From Brevundimonas sp. Root1279 (GTDB lineage: Bacteria; Pseudomonadota; Alphaproteobacteria; Caulobacterales; Caulobacteraceae), in the NCBI RefSeq assembly GCF_001425945.1, contig NZ_LMEB01000010.1, positions 1-64,000 on the forward strand: a stretch of DNA of 64,000 bases, given 5' to 3'. Positions 27,569 to 35,868 of this stretch are shown one piece after another (within the stretch, counting starts at the first letter, position 1; each line of letters opens with the position of its first letter). The notes beneath the pieces were generated by a model. It did not search any database. It saw nothing but the letters and a program-made list of their open reading frames with translations, and was not told the origin of the DNA. Both the position numbers and the translations under genes were made by a program.

Positions 27569-27707
27569 CAAGGCTGGCTCCGGGCCGATGAACAGGGAGT
27601 GGTCAGCGTTAAACTCCAGCGGACAAGCCTTGCCAAGCCCGTATCCCCGTTCAGTAGAACGCCCCCATCCGGTTTACTCCGCAAAGATCGCGGCCTAATC
27701 GGGGCGC

Positions 27708-29705
27708 ATGTTCAAGAAGATCCTGATCGCCAACCGCGGCGAGATCGCCGTCCGCATCATCAAGACCTGCCGCCGCATGGGCATCCAGACGGTGCAGGTC
27801 TACTCGGAGGCCGACGCCGGTTCGCTGGCCGTCGAGATGGCCGACGAGTCGGTCCTGATCGGCCCCGCCCCGGCGGCGCAGAGCTATCTGCTGGCCGACA
27901 AGATCGTCGAGGCGGTGAAGCAGACCGGCGCCGAAGCTGTGCATCCCGGCTTTGGCTTCCTGTCCGAGAACGCGGGCTTCGCCCGGCGTCTCAAGGAAGA
28001 GGGCATCGCCTTCATCGGCCCGAACCCCGAGGCGATCGACGCCATGGGCGACAAGATCACCTCCAAGAAGTTCGCGGCGGCGGCCGGAGTCTCGACCGTC
28101 CCAGGCCACATGGGGCTGATCGAGTCGACCGAGGAAGCGGTGAAGATCGCGCGCGAGATCGGCTATCCGGTGATGATCAAGGCCTCCGCCGGCGGCGGCG
28201 GCAAAGGCATCCGCGTCGCCCACTCCGACGACGACATGGCCGAGGGCTTCGCCGCGGTGAAGGCCGAGGCGCTGAACGCCTTCGGCGACGACCGGGTCTT
28301 CCTCGAGAAATTCATCATCGACCCGCGCCACATCGAGATCCAGGTGCTGGGCGACAAGCACGGCAACGTCGTCCATCTGTTCGAGCGCGAATGCTCGATC
28401 CAGCGCCGCAACCAGAAGGTCATCGAGGAGGCCCCCTCCCCGCTGCTCGACGACGCCACCCGCGCCGCCATGGGCGCCCAGGCCGTCGCCCTGGCCAAGG
28501 CCGTGAGCTATGACTCGGCCGGCACCGTCGAGTTCGTCGCCGGCCAGGACAAGAGCTTCTACTTCCTGGAGATGAACACCCGCCTGCAGGTGGAGCATCC
28601 GGTCACCGAACTGATCACCGGCGTCGACCTGGTCGAGCAGATGATCCGCTCGGCCTGGGGCGACAAGCTGGCCTTCGAGCAGACGGACCTGTCGATCAAC
28701 GGCTGGGCCATCGAGAGCCGCATCTACGCCGAAGACCCTTATCGCGGCTTCCTGCCATCGATCGGCCGCCTGGTCCGCTACGAGCAGCCCGAAGAGGGCG
28801 AGCACGAGGACGGCTATGTCGTGCGCAATGACTCCGGCGTCCGCGAGGGCGACGAGATCAGCATGTTCTACGACCCCATGATCGCCAAGCTGTGCGCCTG
28901 GGCTCCGACCCGCGAAGAGGCCATCGACGGCATGGCCCGCGCGCTGGAAGACACCCACCTGGCCGGCCTGGGGCACAACGTGCCCTTCCTGGCGGCGGTG
29001 ATGGACCAGCCGCGCTTCCGCTCGGGCGAACTCTCGACCAGCTATATCAAGGATGAGTTCCCGGACGGCTTCCACGGCCTAAAGCCGGACCTCCGCCAGA
29101 CTCACATCCTGATCGCCGCCGCCACCGCGATGAACGAGATCATCTCGGAACAGGACGGCGATCCGTCGGACCGCACCGACTGGGTCGTGCTGATCGAGCA
29201 GGGCAAGGGATCGGGGGACCCGCACGGCGTCACCCTGTCCTACGACGCCGACGAGGCCCTGCTGCTGGGCCTGACCGGCGGCGGTCACCTGCGCTTGTCG
29301 GAGATCGACTGGCGACCGGGCCTGGCCCAGTTCCAGGCTGAGCTGGACGGCGAGGCGTTCACCGCCGAGGTCAAGCGCGTCGCCGACGGCTTCATCATTC
29401 GCCACCGCGCCGCCAAGGCCCGGGTCCGCGTCCTGACCCCGCGCCGTGCCGAGCTCTACGCCCGCCTGCCCGAGAAGGTCGCCGCGGACACTTCCAAACT
29501 GGTGCTGTCTCCGATGCCGGGCCTTGTCGTCGCCATCCCGGTGGCCGCCGGCCAGGAGGTCAAGTCGGGCGAAACCGTCGCCATCATCGAAGCCATGAAG
29601 ATGCAGAACATCCTCAAGGCTGAGCGCGACGGGGTGGTGAAGGCCGTCTCGGCCAAGGCCGGCGACCCTGTGGCGGCGGACGACGTGCTGGTCGAGTTCG
29701 CCTGA
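27708..29705 (+). CDS. pccA: Propionyl-CoA carboxylase alpha subunit (biotin carboxylase + carrier)
   Basis: Carboxylates its biotin with ATP and bicarbonate for the propionyl-CoA to methylmalonyl-CoA step. 665 residues: biotin carboxylase (KKILIANRGEIAVRIIKTCRRMG, ASAGGGGKGIRVA, FLEMNTRLQVEHPVTELITG), the PccA-type BT linker domain (about 500-590), and a biotinyl domain with EAMKMQN. Length and the EAMKMQNIL form are closer to PccA than to MccA or AccC. The partner pccB is not in the window. Stand-alone gene diverging from the S41 peptidase. Confidence 0.9.
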   Translation: MFKKILIANRGEIAVRIIKTCRRMGIQTVQVYSEADAGSLAVEMADESVLIGPAPAAQSYLLADKIVEAVKQTGAEAVHPGFGFLSENAGFARRLKEEGIAFIGPNPEAIDAMGDKITSKKFAAAAGVSTVPGHMGLIESTEEAVKIAREIGYPVMIKASAGGGGKGIRVAHSDDDMAEGFAAVKAEALNAFGDDRVFLEKFIIDPRHIEIQVLGDKHGNVVHLFERECSIQRRNQKVIEEAPSPLLDDATRAAMGAQAVALAKAVSYDSAGTVEFVAGQDKSFYFLEMNTRLQVEHPVTELITGVDLVEQMIRSAWGDKLAFEQTDLSINGWAIESRIYAEDPYRGFLPSIGRLVRYEQPEEGEHEDGYVVRNDSGVREGDEISMFYDPMIAKLCAWAPTREEAIDGMARALEDTHLAGLGHNVPFLAAVMDQPRFRSGELSTSYIKDEFPDGFHGLKPDLRQTHILIAAATAMNEIISEQDGDPSDRTDWVVLIEQGKGSGDPHGVTLSYDADEALLLGLTGGGHLRLSEIDWRPGLAQFQAELDGEAFTAEVKRVADGFIIRHRAAKARVRVLTPRRAELYARLPEKVAADTSKLVLSPMPGLVVAIPVAAGQEVKSGETVAIIEAMKMQNILKAERDGVVKAVSAKAGDPVAADDVLVEFA

Positions 29706-29715
29706 GCGGCGGCCG

Positions 29716-30543
29716 TCAGGCGCCCGTTCGGGCAGGGGCGCCGCTGGGCGGCCGCCTCTCAGCGCCCCTACGCACCGCCTCCACCACTCGGTGCAGAGGT
29801 TCCTGACTCACCTCGACCAGGCCAGTCCTCGGTCGATCCAGGTCGATGATCAGGGCGAAGGCCAGCGCCAGCAGAATGAACTGGATCGATGACGCCACGA
29901 AATACCGACGCTTGATTGGGTGGCTGTAGCCCATGAAAGTCACGGCGATTACCGCATAAAGCAGCAGCGCCAGCAGGATGGTGCGCGGAATCACCGCCTC
30001 GATGGCTGCCCGTCGCGCCGCCGCAATATTGAACATGGCGTTGAGCGCATCGAGATAGGTGCGCAGAGCGAAATCCGTCGCGTCGGCCTCGCGAGCCGCC
30101 GCGGACCAGACCGCCTCCCCGAGTTCGTCGCTGCGCTTTTCGGCGTCATGGAGCTCTGCCGGCGAACTGGCTTGTGAGAAGGCCCAGCGGGTTTCGACAT
30201 AGGCGGCGAAATCATCGACCAGCACGGCCTTGTCAGCCGTCGGAAGGGCGTCCAACCGCCGCCAGGCGGTGCTGATCAGATTGGCCTCCTCGCGCACCAG
30301 CGCCGACCGGCTGTTGTATCGCTCGACTCCCATGCTGAAGCTGAACGCGACCAGCAGGGCTAACAGGCTGAGGCTGGCGGTGAGGTAGCTGCCGCCGACC
30401 GCTTCGACCCCGTCGGCGTCAGCGTCGACCGACCGGGTCGTGCGGCGGCGAATCTGGACGCCCGCCTCGTGCCCGATCAGCAGCACCGCTGTGACGATCA
30501 GAAAGATCGCCCAAAGCGGAAGGGCCCAGAATAACGGGGGCAT
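29716..30543 (-). CDS. DUF4239-type (bestrophin-like) membrane protein
   Basis: 275 residues with four hydrophobic segments: two near the N-terminus (about 5-25 and 52-70, LTASLSLLALLVAFSFSMGVERYNSRSALV) and two near the C-terminus (about 185-205 and 215-235). A helical cytoplasmic region containing REEANLISTAWRRLDALP lies between them. The first segment pair and the REEAN-type motif match DUF4239, described as bestrophin-like. Channel activity is not established. It converges on pccA with 10 bases between stops. Confidence 0.75.
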   Translation of the reverse strand: MPPLFWALPLWAIFLIVTAVLLIGHEAGVQIRRRTTRSVDADADGVEAVGGSYLTASLSLLALLVAFSFSMGVERYNSRSALVREEANLISTAWRRLDALPTADKAVLVDDFAAYVETRWAFSQASSPAELHDAEKRSDELGEAVWSAAAREADATDFALRTYLDALNAMFNIAAARRAAIEAVIPRTILLALLLYAVIAVTFMGYSHPIKRRYFVASSIQFILLALAFALIIDLDRPRTGLVEVSQEPLHRVVEAVRRGAERRPPSGAPARTGA

Positions 30544-30690
30544 CAGACGGTCGCCGCCCGGGCCGACTGGGATCGCATCGCCGCCTCGCCAACTGGAAAG
30601 GATCGAGGCGTTCAGCTTGCCAGTCCGCCCGGGCGTCTCCCATCCGGTGCAACCCTGAGCACCGGGCCTTCTCGCGCCTTGGGATGCGAC

Positions 30691-31266
30691 CTAAGCCAGC
30701 GCCGCCCTCGCGCGGACTATGACGTCGACCCAGTCATGGAAAGCATCGGCCAGCTTGCCGACCAGGTCCTTGAGCGGACCTTCCTTGAGGCAGCCGTCTT
30801 CGCCGAAGCTGTCGTCCGAGACCTGACCCAGATAGGCCTCAGGCTGCTGCATCACAGGCATGTCGAGGAAGACGCAGGCCTGGCGCACCTGATGGTTGGC
30901 GCCGAACCCGCCAATCATGCCCGGTGAGGCGCTGACGATCGCGGCGGGCTTCTTGTAGAAGACGCTCTGCCCGTACGGTCGCGAGCCGACATCGATGGCG
31001 TTCTTCAGGACGCCGGGCACGCCGCGATTGTATTCCGGCGTGACGAACAGCACGCCGTCTGCGGCCGCGATCGCCTCCCGGAAACGGGTCCATTCCGCCG
31101 GCGGCGTCGCCTCCAGATCCTGATTGAACAGCGGCAGGTCGCCGATCTCGACGATGGTGCAGTCCAGGCGATCGCCGGCGAGGCGGCAGATCGACTTGGC
31201 GACCCTGCGGTTCAGGCTGTCCTTGCGGAGACTGCCGACGACGATGGCGATGCGATGTGCGGGCAT
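30691..31266 (-). CDS. NADPH-dependent FMN reductase / quinone reductase (ChrR-YieF type)
   Basis: 191-residue flavodoxin-fold enzyme. The FMN phosphate loop is VVGSLRKDSLNRRVAKSI, and TPEYNRGVPGVLKNAIDVGS is the isoalloxazine-contacting motif typical of soluble NAD(P)H:quinone reductases and chromate reductases. It also contains PAAIVSASPGMIGGFGANHQ. Cytoplasmic. It probably reduces quinones by two electrons and limits oxidative stress. Follows the TonB-like gene on the same strand with a 43-base gap. Confidence 0.92.
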   Translation of the reverse strand: MPAHRIAIVVGSLRKDSLNRRVAKSICRLAGDRLDCTIVEIGDLPLFNQDLEATPPAEWTRFREAIAAADGVLFVTPEYNRGVPGVLKNAIDVGSRPYGQSVFYKKPAAIVSASPGMIGGFGANHQVRQACVFLDMPVMQQPEAYLGQVSDDSFGEDGCLKEGPLKDLVGKLADAFHDWVDVIVRARAALA

Positions 31267-31309
31267 GGGGCCGCAACGCCCGACGCTGCGATCAGTTTCG
31301 GTCCCGGCG

Positions 31310-32167
31310 TCAGCGTCGCCCGCCGGTCAGGTCCGACCACCGCCAGGCGGCTGTGCCGAGAGCGACCCGCGGCGCCCCCGGGGTGTCGGCCAGGGTGATC
31401 ACAGCAAAGCCGCGCACCGCCTGCGACCGACAGGCCGCCGGGGCGAACGCCACCTCCAGCCCGATCGCCTGACGCACGCCTGCCAGCCCCTTGCCCGCCT
31501 GTCCCGGGTTCTGGATCCAGTCGCCGTTCCAGACCAGGAGGGCCCGTCCGGAGCCCTCGGTCCGATGGGCCTGGGTGATGGCGGACCGGACCTCCGGATC
31601 AGAGCGCAGAGCCTCCTGGATGCGTTTGACCATGTCGCAAGGGCCGCCGGCGCCCGAACCGCTGCCCGCTCCCCCGGCGCCCGATCCTCCGGAACCGGCA
31701 GAGCCGCCGGCGCCCGCGCCGGCGGTCAGGGCACCCGCCAGCTGGGCTTCGCCGAGCGTCGGGAAGCGCGCTGGAACAGCTACCGCCGGGATCGGCAGGG
31801 TCGCGACCGCCGGCGGTGGCGGGGTCCGCGGCGGGCGGGGCCGGGTGGCGGCGCGGGCCGGTTCGCGGACGGCGGGAGCCGAAGCCTCCTTCGGCGCCGG
31901 CCCGGGGTCAGGGGAAGGCTCAGGCGCCGCCTCGGGTTCGGGCGGGGGCGGCGGCGGCGGCGGGGTGAGACGATGCAGGCTGACGATGACGGGCGCAGGC
32001 TCGACAGGCGCCACCACCGGCGCGGGCGCGCTATCGATCGTCAGGGCGCCCAGAACGACGACATGCACGCCCGCGCTGACCGCTGCGGCGACGATGTAGG
32101 GATGCCGCGCCAGACGTTTGCGTGAACGTCCCGGCTCACGCCCGGTAACATCGTTCTGATCGATCAT
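31310..32167 (-). CDS. TonB-like protein with Pro-rich spacer and atypical C-terminal domain
   Basis: 285 residues from the ATG at 32165-32167. A basic cytoplasmic N-terminus is followed by one transmembrane anchor (about 24-44, PYIVAAAVSAGVHVVVLGAL, like TonB), a Pro/Ala/Glu-rich spacer (about 60-130) and a Gly/Ser/Ala-rich run (about 155-185). The small C-terminal domain holds two Cys (GPCDMVKRIQEALRSDPEV and FAPAACRSQAVRGF). The C-terminal domain lacks the usual TonB YP motif. A stator-linked energy-transducing role is possible but unproved. No exbB or exbD is adjacent. Confidence 0.7.
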   Translation of the reverse strand: MIDQNDVTGREPGRSRKRLARHPYIVAAAVSAGVHVVVLGALTIDSAPAPVVAPVEPAPVIVSLHRLTPPPPPPPPEPEAAPEPSPDPGPAPKEASAPAVREPARAATRPRPPRTPPPPAVATLPIPAVAVPARFPTLGEAQLAGALTAGAGAGGSAGSGGSGAGGAGSGSGAGGPCDMVKRIQEALRSDPEVRSAITQAHRTEGSGRALLVWNGDWIQNPGQAGKGLAGVRQAIGLEVAFAPAACRSQAVRGFAVITLADTPGAPRVALGTAAWRWSDLTGGRR

Positions 32168-32394
32168 TGAAATCCCGACTCGCGACGAAATACGCCGACA
32201 GACGTTGAAGATCATCATCAAACGTCAGGATCGTGGCACGCGAAAACAATGTTACAGCAAGCTTGGCTGCAACTAATCGCCGAGCTGTCGATTTCTCACG
32301 CAACCGAGGAACCAGTTCGCCGTTCCTGCATCGGCACCAATGTACGGTGCGCGAATACCGGCGTTCGCACCGTCGGCAACTAGGAGAATGGAAC

Positions 32395-32964
32395 TTGACC
32401 AGAACGACACTCAGGAGCGCCACCCTCCTCGGAGCCGCCGCCCTCGGCCTTGCCGTCAGCGGCTGCGCTACCGAGCAATATGTGCGCGATCAAACCATGC
32501 TGGTGGATTCCCGAGTCAGCCAGGTCGACGCGCGCGTCACCCAGGTCGAAGGCACCGCTGGTCAGGCGTTGGACCGCGCCAACGCGGCCCACAAGCTCGC
32601 CGAAGGCAAATTCCTCTATGAGGTCGTGCTTTCGGACGACTCCGTGAAATTCCCGACCGACGTGAATGCGCTGTCGCCGGAAGCCGAGTCCCGTCTGGCG
32701 GAGCTGGCGCAGCGGCTGAAGGCCGAGAACCGCAACGTCTTCCTGGAAATCCAGGGCCACACCGACTCCGTCGGCGATGCAGGCCACAACGATCGCCTCG
32801 GCGCGGCCCGGGCCGAATCCGTGCGGCGCTTCCTCAGCCGTGACGGCGTCGCGCTGAACCGAATGGCGACGATCTCCTACGGTGAAGAGGCGCCGGTTGC
32901 GTCGAACGACACCCCGGAAGGCCGATCGCAGAACCGTCGGGTCTCCATCATCGTCCTGAACTGA
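32395..32964 (+). CDS. OmpA-family peptidoglycan-associated lipoprotein
   Basis: 189 residues starting at TTG 32395; AGGAG at 32382-32386 lies 8 bases before it, and the only upstream ATG is in another frame. Signal peptide ends with lipobox LAVSGC. A short coiled-coil-like segment (about 32-65, RDQTMLVDSRVSQVDARVTQVEG) precedes the OmpA/MotB domain with EIQGHTDSVGDAGHNDRLGAARAESVRRFL and SQNRRVSIIV, the peptidoglycan (diaminopimelate) binding motifs. It probably tethers the outer membrane to peptidoglycan. A bidirectional-looking hairpin follows. Confidence 0.9.
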   Translation: MTRTTLRSATLLGAAALGLAVSGCATEQYVRDQTMLVDSRVSQVDARVTQVEGTAGQALDRANAAHKLAEGKFLYEVVLSDDSVKFPTDVNALSPEAESRLAELAQRLKAENRNVFLEIQGHTDSVGDAGHNDRLGAARAESVRRFLSRDGVALNRMATISYGEEAPVASNDTPEGRSQNRRVSIIVLN

Positions 32965-32966
32965 CG

Positions 32967-32999
32967 AAAACGGCCGTCCCGGAGGCTCCGGGACGGCCG
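32967..32999 (-). terminator. Terminator hairpin between the OmpA lipoprotein gene and fliN
   Basis: Thirteen-base-pair perfect inverted repeat CGGCCGTCCCGGA / TCCGGGACGGCCG (32971-32983 and 32987-32999). The minus strand continues with TTTT, so it terminates the fliN message; the hairpin may also serve the plus-strand OmpA gene. Confidence 0.75.
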
Positions 33000-33061
33000 C
33001 GCTTGTCGCAGGTCGAGTGCAAAAACTAAGTCAGCGGCCGTCGTGCGACGCGTCGCCGGGA

Positions 33062-33346
33062 TCAGGCCGCGCCGGCCATGAAGTCGTAAACGTCCGCGGG
33101 GCGCGTGACGGTGATGGCGATGCGATCCTCGCGGATCTCGATCTCGCCGCGCGCCACCGGGTGATTGTTGGCCAGGATCCAGACCTCGTCGGACTCCGAG
33201 GCGTCCAGCGGAATGACCGCGCCGCGGCCCATGCGCAGCAGCTGGCTCATCGGCAGCACCGAGCGTCCCAGGACGACCGAAATCTCGACTTCGACGGCAT
33301 CGATCTGTGACAAGGGGGGCTCTGTCGGGGCTGTCTGGACTTGCAT
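33062..33346 (-). CDS. fliN: FliN-type flagellar motor switch protein
   Basis: 94 residues from the ATG at 33344-33346. The whole protein is one SpoA (FliN/FliM C-terminal) domain: [31 protein letters not shown], and [22 protein letters not shown]. FliN forms the base of the flagellar C-ring and, with FliM, sets rotation direction. It lacks the longer N-terminal tail of some FliN proteins. It stands alone, 31 bases divergent from lipB, far from fliM (49525-50583). Confidence 0.88.
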   Translation of the reverse strand: MQVQTAPTEPPLSQIDAVEVEISVVLGRSVLPMSQLLRMGRGAVIPLDASESDEVWILANNHPVARGEIEIREDRIAITVTRPADVYDFMAGAA

Positions 33347-33376
33347 GGCGCTTCCAGTCCCCACATTGGGTCCATC

Positions 33377-34096
33377 ATGCTTTCCCAGTCCTTAAGCGAG
33401 ACCGCCTCCAAGCTGATTCCTGCGGAAGGACGCCCCGTCGAGTGGGCCGTGTCGACCGGCTACGTCGACTACCCGCTTGCCGTGGAGGCGATGGAGGCCC
33501 GCGCCGCGGCCATCGCAGCCGGCGACGCCCCGGAACTGGTCTGGCTGCTGGAGCATCCGGCGCTCTACACGGCCGGTGTGTCGTCGAAGGACGAGGACCT
33601 GCTGGATGCGGGTCGCTTCCCGGTCCACCGGACCGGTCGCGGCGGCCAGTTCACCTATCACGGGCCCGGCCAGCGAGTGGCCTATGTGATGCTGGACCTG
33701 AACCGGCGCGGCAAGGACGTGCGGGCCTTCGTCCGCGGTCTCGAACAGTGGATCATCGGCGCCCTCGGCGAATTCGGCGTCCCGGCCGATGTGCGCGAGG
33801 GGCGCGTCGGCGTCTGGGTCGAACGAAAGGGCCCCGGCTGGAGCCGCGAGGACAAGATCGCCGCCATCGGCGTGAAGGTCCGCAAATGGGTCAGCTTCCA
33901 CGGCATCAGCCTGAACGTTGAGCCGGACCTGAACCATTTCGGCGGCATCGTCCCGTGCGGCATCGCCGAACACGGCGTGACCAGCCTGGTCGACCTGGGC
34001 GTGCCGGCGACGATGGACGAGGCGGACGAGGCGCTTCGCACCAGCTTCCGACGGATTTTCGGAGCCGTTGAGACCGGCCGTCCGCCGCTCGCCTGA
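33377..34096 (+). CDS. lipB: Lipoyl (octanoyl) transferase
   Basis: Transfers octanoyl groups from acyl carrier protein to lipoyl domains of 2-oxoacid dehydrogenases. 239 residues from the ATG at 33377. Motifs: [44 protein letters not shown], and the nucleophile stretch [16 protein letters not shown] with the conserved Cys and a downstream Lys ([13 protein letters not shown]). It diverges from fliN. Confidence 0.96.
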   Translation: MLSQSLSETASKLIPAEGRPVEWAVSTGYVDYPLAVEAMEARAAAIAAGDAPELVWLLEHPALYTAGVSSKDEDLLDAGRFPVHRTGRGGQFTYHGPGQRVAYVMLDLNRRGKDVRAFVRGLEQWIIGALGEFGVPADVREGRVGVWVERKGPGWSREDKIAAIGVKVRKWVSFHGISLNVEPDLNHFGGIVPCGIAEHGVTSLVDLGVPATMDEADEALRTSFRRIFGAVETGRPPLA

Positions 34097-34170
34097 ACCT
34101 CAGGGAAAAGTCGGGTTCTTTCCCCTTCCCTTTCTTTCCGACCTCCGCTATCAGCCCCGCTCCGATGCGA

Positions 34171-34255
34171 GCGGTCGTGGCGGAATTGGTAGACGCGCAG
34201 CGTTGAGGTCGCTGTGGGGCAACCCGTGGAAGTTCGAGTCTTCTCGACCGCACCA
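34171..34255 (+). tRNA. tRNA-Leu (anticodon GAG)
   Basis: Starts GCGGTCGTGGCGGAATTGG and ends CGACCGC-A-CCA, with a perfect acceptor stem and a long variable arm (class II). Anticodon loop TTGAGGT gives GAG. T-loop TTCGAGT. 85 bases with encoded CCA. Confidence 0.95.
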
Positions 34256-34377
34256 TCGATATTTGCCGTGTGTCCCCCTACCAAGGGACAGGCAGTCACT
34301 TCAGACGGGAACGGCTATCGTTTCCAAGGGCGAATCATCGGCTTACAGCTGATCTGACAGATTGAGGGAGGCCGAGC

Positions 34378-35790
34378 GTGAGCAACACCGCAACCGCCCC
34401 CCTGCCGCCTGAAGACGACATCGAACACATCGCGCTGGACGAGGACTACGTCCTGACGCCCGCATTCGTGGAGAAGGTGGTCGACGCCGCCGACGACGGC
34501 GACGGCCTGCGCCTGCGCTCCCTGCTGGAAGACCTGCACCCGGCCGACGTGGCCGACCTGATGGGCTTCCTGACGGCCGAGCATCGCGCCGTGGTCACTG
34601 TCTGGCTGCCGCCGGACCTGCTGGCCGAGACCCTGCCCGAACTGGACGACGGCATCCGCGAAGAGGTGCTGGAGCGCGTCCCACACCTGACCCTGGCCGA
34701 GGCGCTGCAGGAGCTCGACTCCGACGACGCCGCCGCCGTGGTCGAGGACCTTGAAAAGGGCCAGCGGGAAAAGGTGCTCGCGGCCATGCCCGAGGTCGAT
34801 CGCGCCGCGATCGAAAGCTCGCTGGGCTACGCCGAGGATTCCGCCGGCCGCATGATGCAGCGCGAGGTGATGGCCGCGCCGCAGTTCTGGAACGTCGGCG
34901 ACACCATCGACCACATCCGCAAGCAGGGCGAAGATCTGCCCGAGCTGTTCTTCGACATCTATGTCGTCGACCCGATCAACAAGCCGGTCGGCGGCGTGGC
35001 CATCAGCCGCCTGCTGCGCGCGCCGCGCGCCACGGCCCTGACCGAGATCATGGACCCGGTGAACGAGATCGCCGTCGACCAGGACCAGGAAGAGGTCGCC
35101 TACATCTTCGAAAAATACCACCTGATCTCAGCGCCGGTGGTCGATTCCGCCGGCCGCCTGGTGGGCCAGATCACCGTCGACGATATCGTCAACATCATCC
35201 AGGAAGAGAACCGCGAGGACATCCTGCGCCTCGCCGGCGTCGCGGATGAGGACCGTGGTTCGTCTGTGCCCGAGATCGTCCGCGGCCGCGTGCCCTGGCT
35301 GGCGATCAACCTGGCCACCGCCACCCTGGGCGCCAGCGTCATCGGCTGGTTCGAACCGACCATCCAGGCGATCGTCGCCCTGGCCGTGCTGATGCCGATC
35401 GTTTCGGCCATCGGCGGCAACGCCGGCACCCAGGCTCTGACCGTGACCGTGCGCGCCCTGGCCACGCGCGAGCTGAACAGCTCCAACGCCCCGCGCACCT
35501 TCTGGCGTGAACTGGCTGTCGGCCTGGCCAACGGCCTGGTTCTGGCTCCGTTGATCGGAATCGCCACCGCTCTGTGGTTCCGCGACGAGGACTGGCGCAT
35601 CGGCCTGGTCATCGCCGCCTCCATGGTGCTGAACCTGCTCGTGGCCGCCTCTATCGGGGTGCTCACCCCGCTGACTCTCTCGAAGTTCAAATTCGACCCG
35701 GCCGTGTCGTCGGCCGTGTTCGTGACTGCGACCACGGACTTCTTCGGCTTCCTCATCTTCCTCGGTCTGGCCACGATCGTCCTGCTCTAG
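34378..35790 (+). CDS. mgtE: MgtE-type magnesium transporter
   Basis: 470 residues starting at GTG 34378 behind GAGGGAG. Order: N-terminal helical MgtE_N domain (about 35-135), two CBS domains (about 140-265; VISAPVVDSAGRLVGQITVDDIVNII), then five transmembrane helices from about residue 295. The pore signature PIVSAIGGNAGTQALTVTVRALA is intact and holds the Mg2+-coordinating Asn/Gly loop. It closes at high cytosolic Mg2+ through the N and CBS domains. The last helix includes an FFGFLIFLGLA stretch. spmX begins shortly after on the same strand but has its own promoter. Confidence 0.95.
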   Translation: MSNTATAPLPPEDDIEHIALDEDYVLTPAFVEKVVDAADDGDGLRLRSLLEDLHPADVADLMGFLTAEHRAVVTVWLPPDLLAETLPELDDGIREEVLERVPHLTLAEALQELDSDDAAAVVEDLEKGQREKVLAAMPEVDRAAIESSLGYAEDSAGRMMQREVMAAPQFWNVGDTIDHIRKQGEDLPELFFDIYVVDPINKPVGGVAISRLLRAPRATALTEIMDPVNEIAVDQDQEEVAYIFEKYHLISAPVVDSAGRLVGQITVDDIVNIIQEENREDILRLAGVADEDRGSSVPEIVRGRVPWLAINLATATLGASVIGWFEPTIQAIVALAVLMPIVSAIGGNAGTQALTVTVRALATRELNSSNAPRTFWRELAVGLANGLVLAPLIGIATALWFRDEDWRIGLVIAASMVLNLLVAASIGVLTPLTLSKFKFDPAVSSAVFVTATTDFFGFLIFLGLATIVLL

Positions 35791-35806
35791 GAACGGGACG
35801 CCCGGT

Positions 35807-35822
35807 TGGTGCGGGCCTTGCT
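35807..35822 (+). promoter_or_regulatory. Sigma-54 promoter upstream of spmX
   Basis: TGGTGCGGGCCTTGCT matches the -24/-12 consensus with exact GG-N10-GC spacing (GG at 35808-35809, GC at 35820-35821). The predicted transcription start is near 35833, which is after the in-frame TTG at 35806 and before the GTG at 35869, so it also decides the spmX start codon. In Caulobacter spmX is under sigma-54 and TacA control. Confidence 0.75.
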
Positions 35823-35868
35823 GGCTCTCCCATCGGGCGAGCGCGCCCGTATCGATTTGGGTCAGTCC

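Noticed and set aside
32234..32249. TGGCACG followed by CGAAAACAA upstream of the OmpA lipoprotein gene
   Set aside because: The -24 element is perfect, but no GC or TTGC occurs at the -12 distance, so it is not called a sigma-54 promoter.
35806..35868. Longer spmX start at TTG 35806
   Set aside because: It lies on the sigma-54 promoter, before the predicted transcription start, and the added residues look unlike SpmX.
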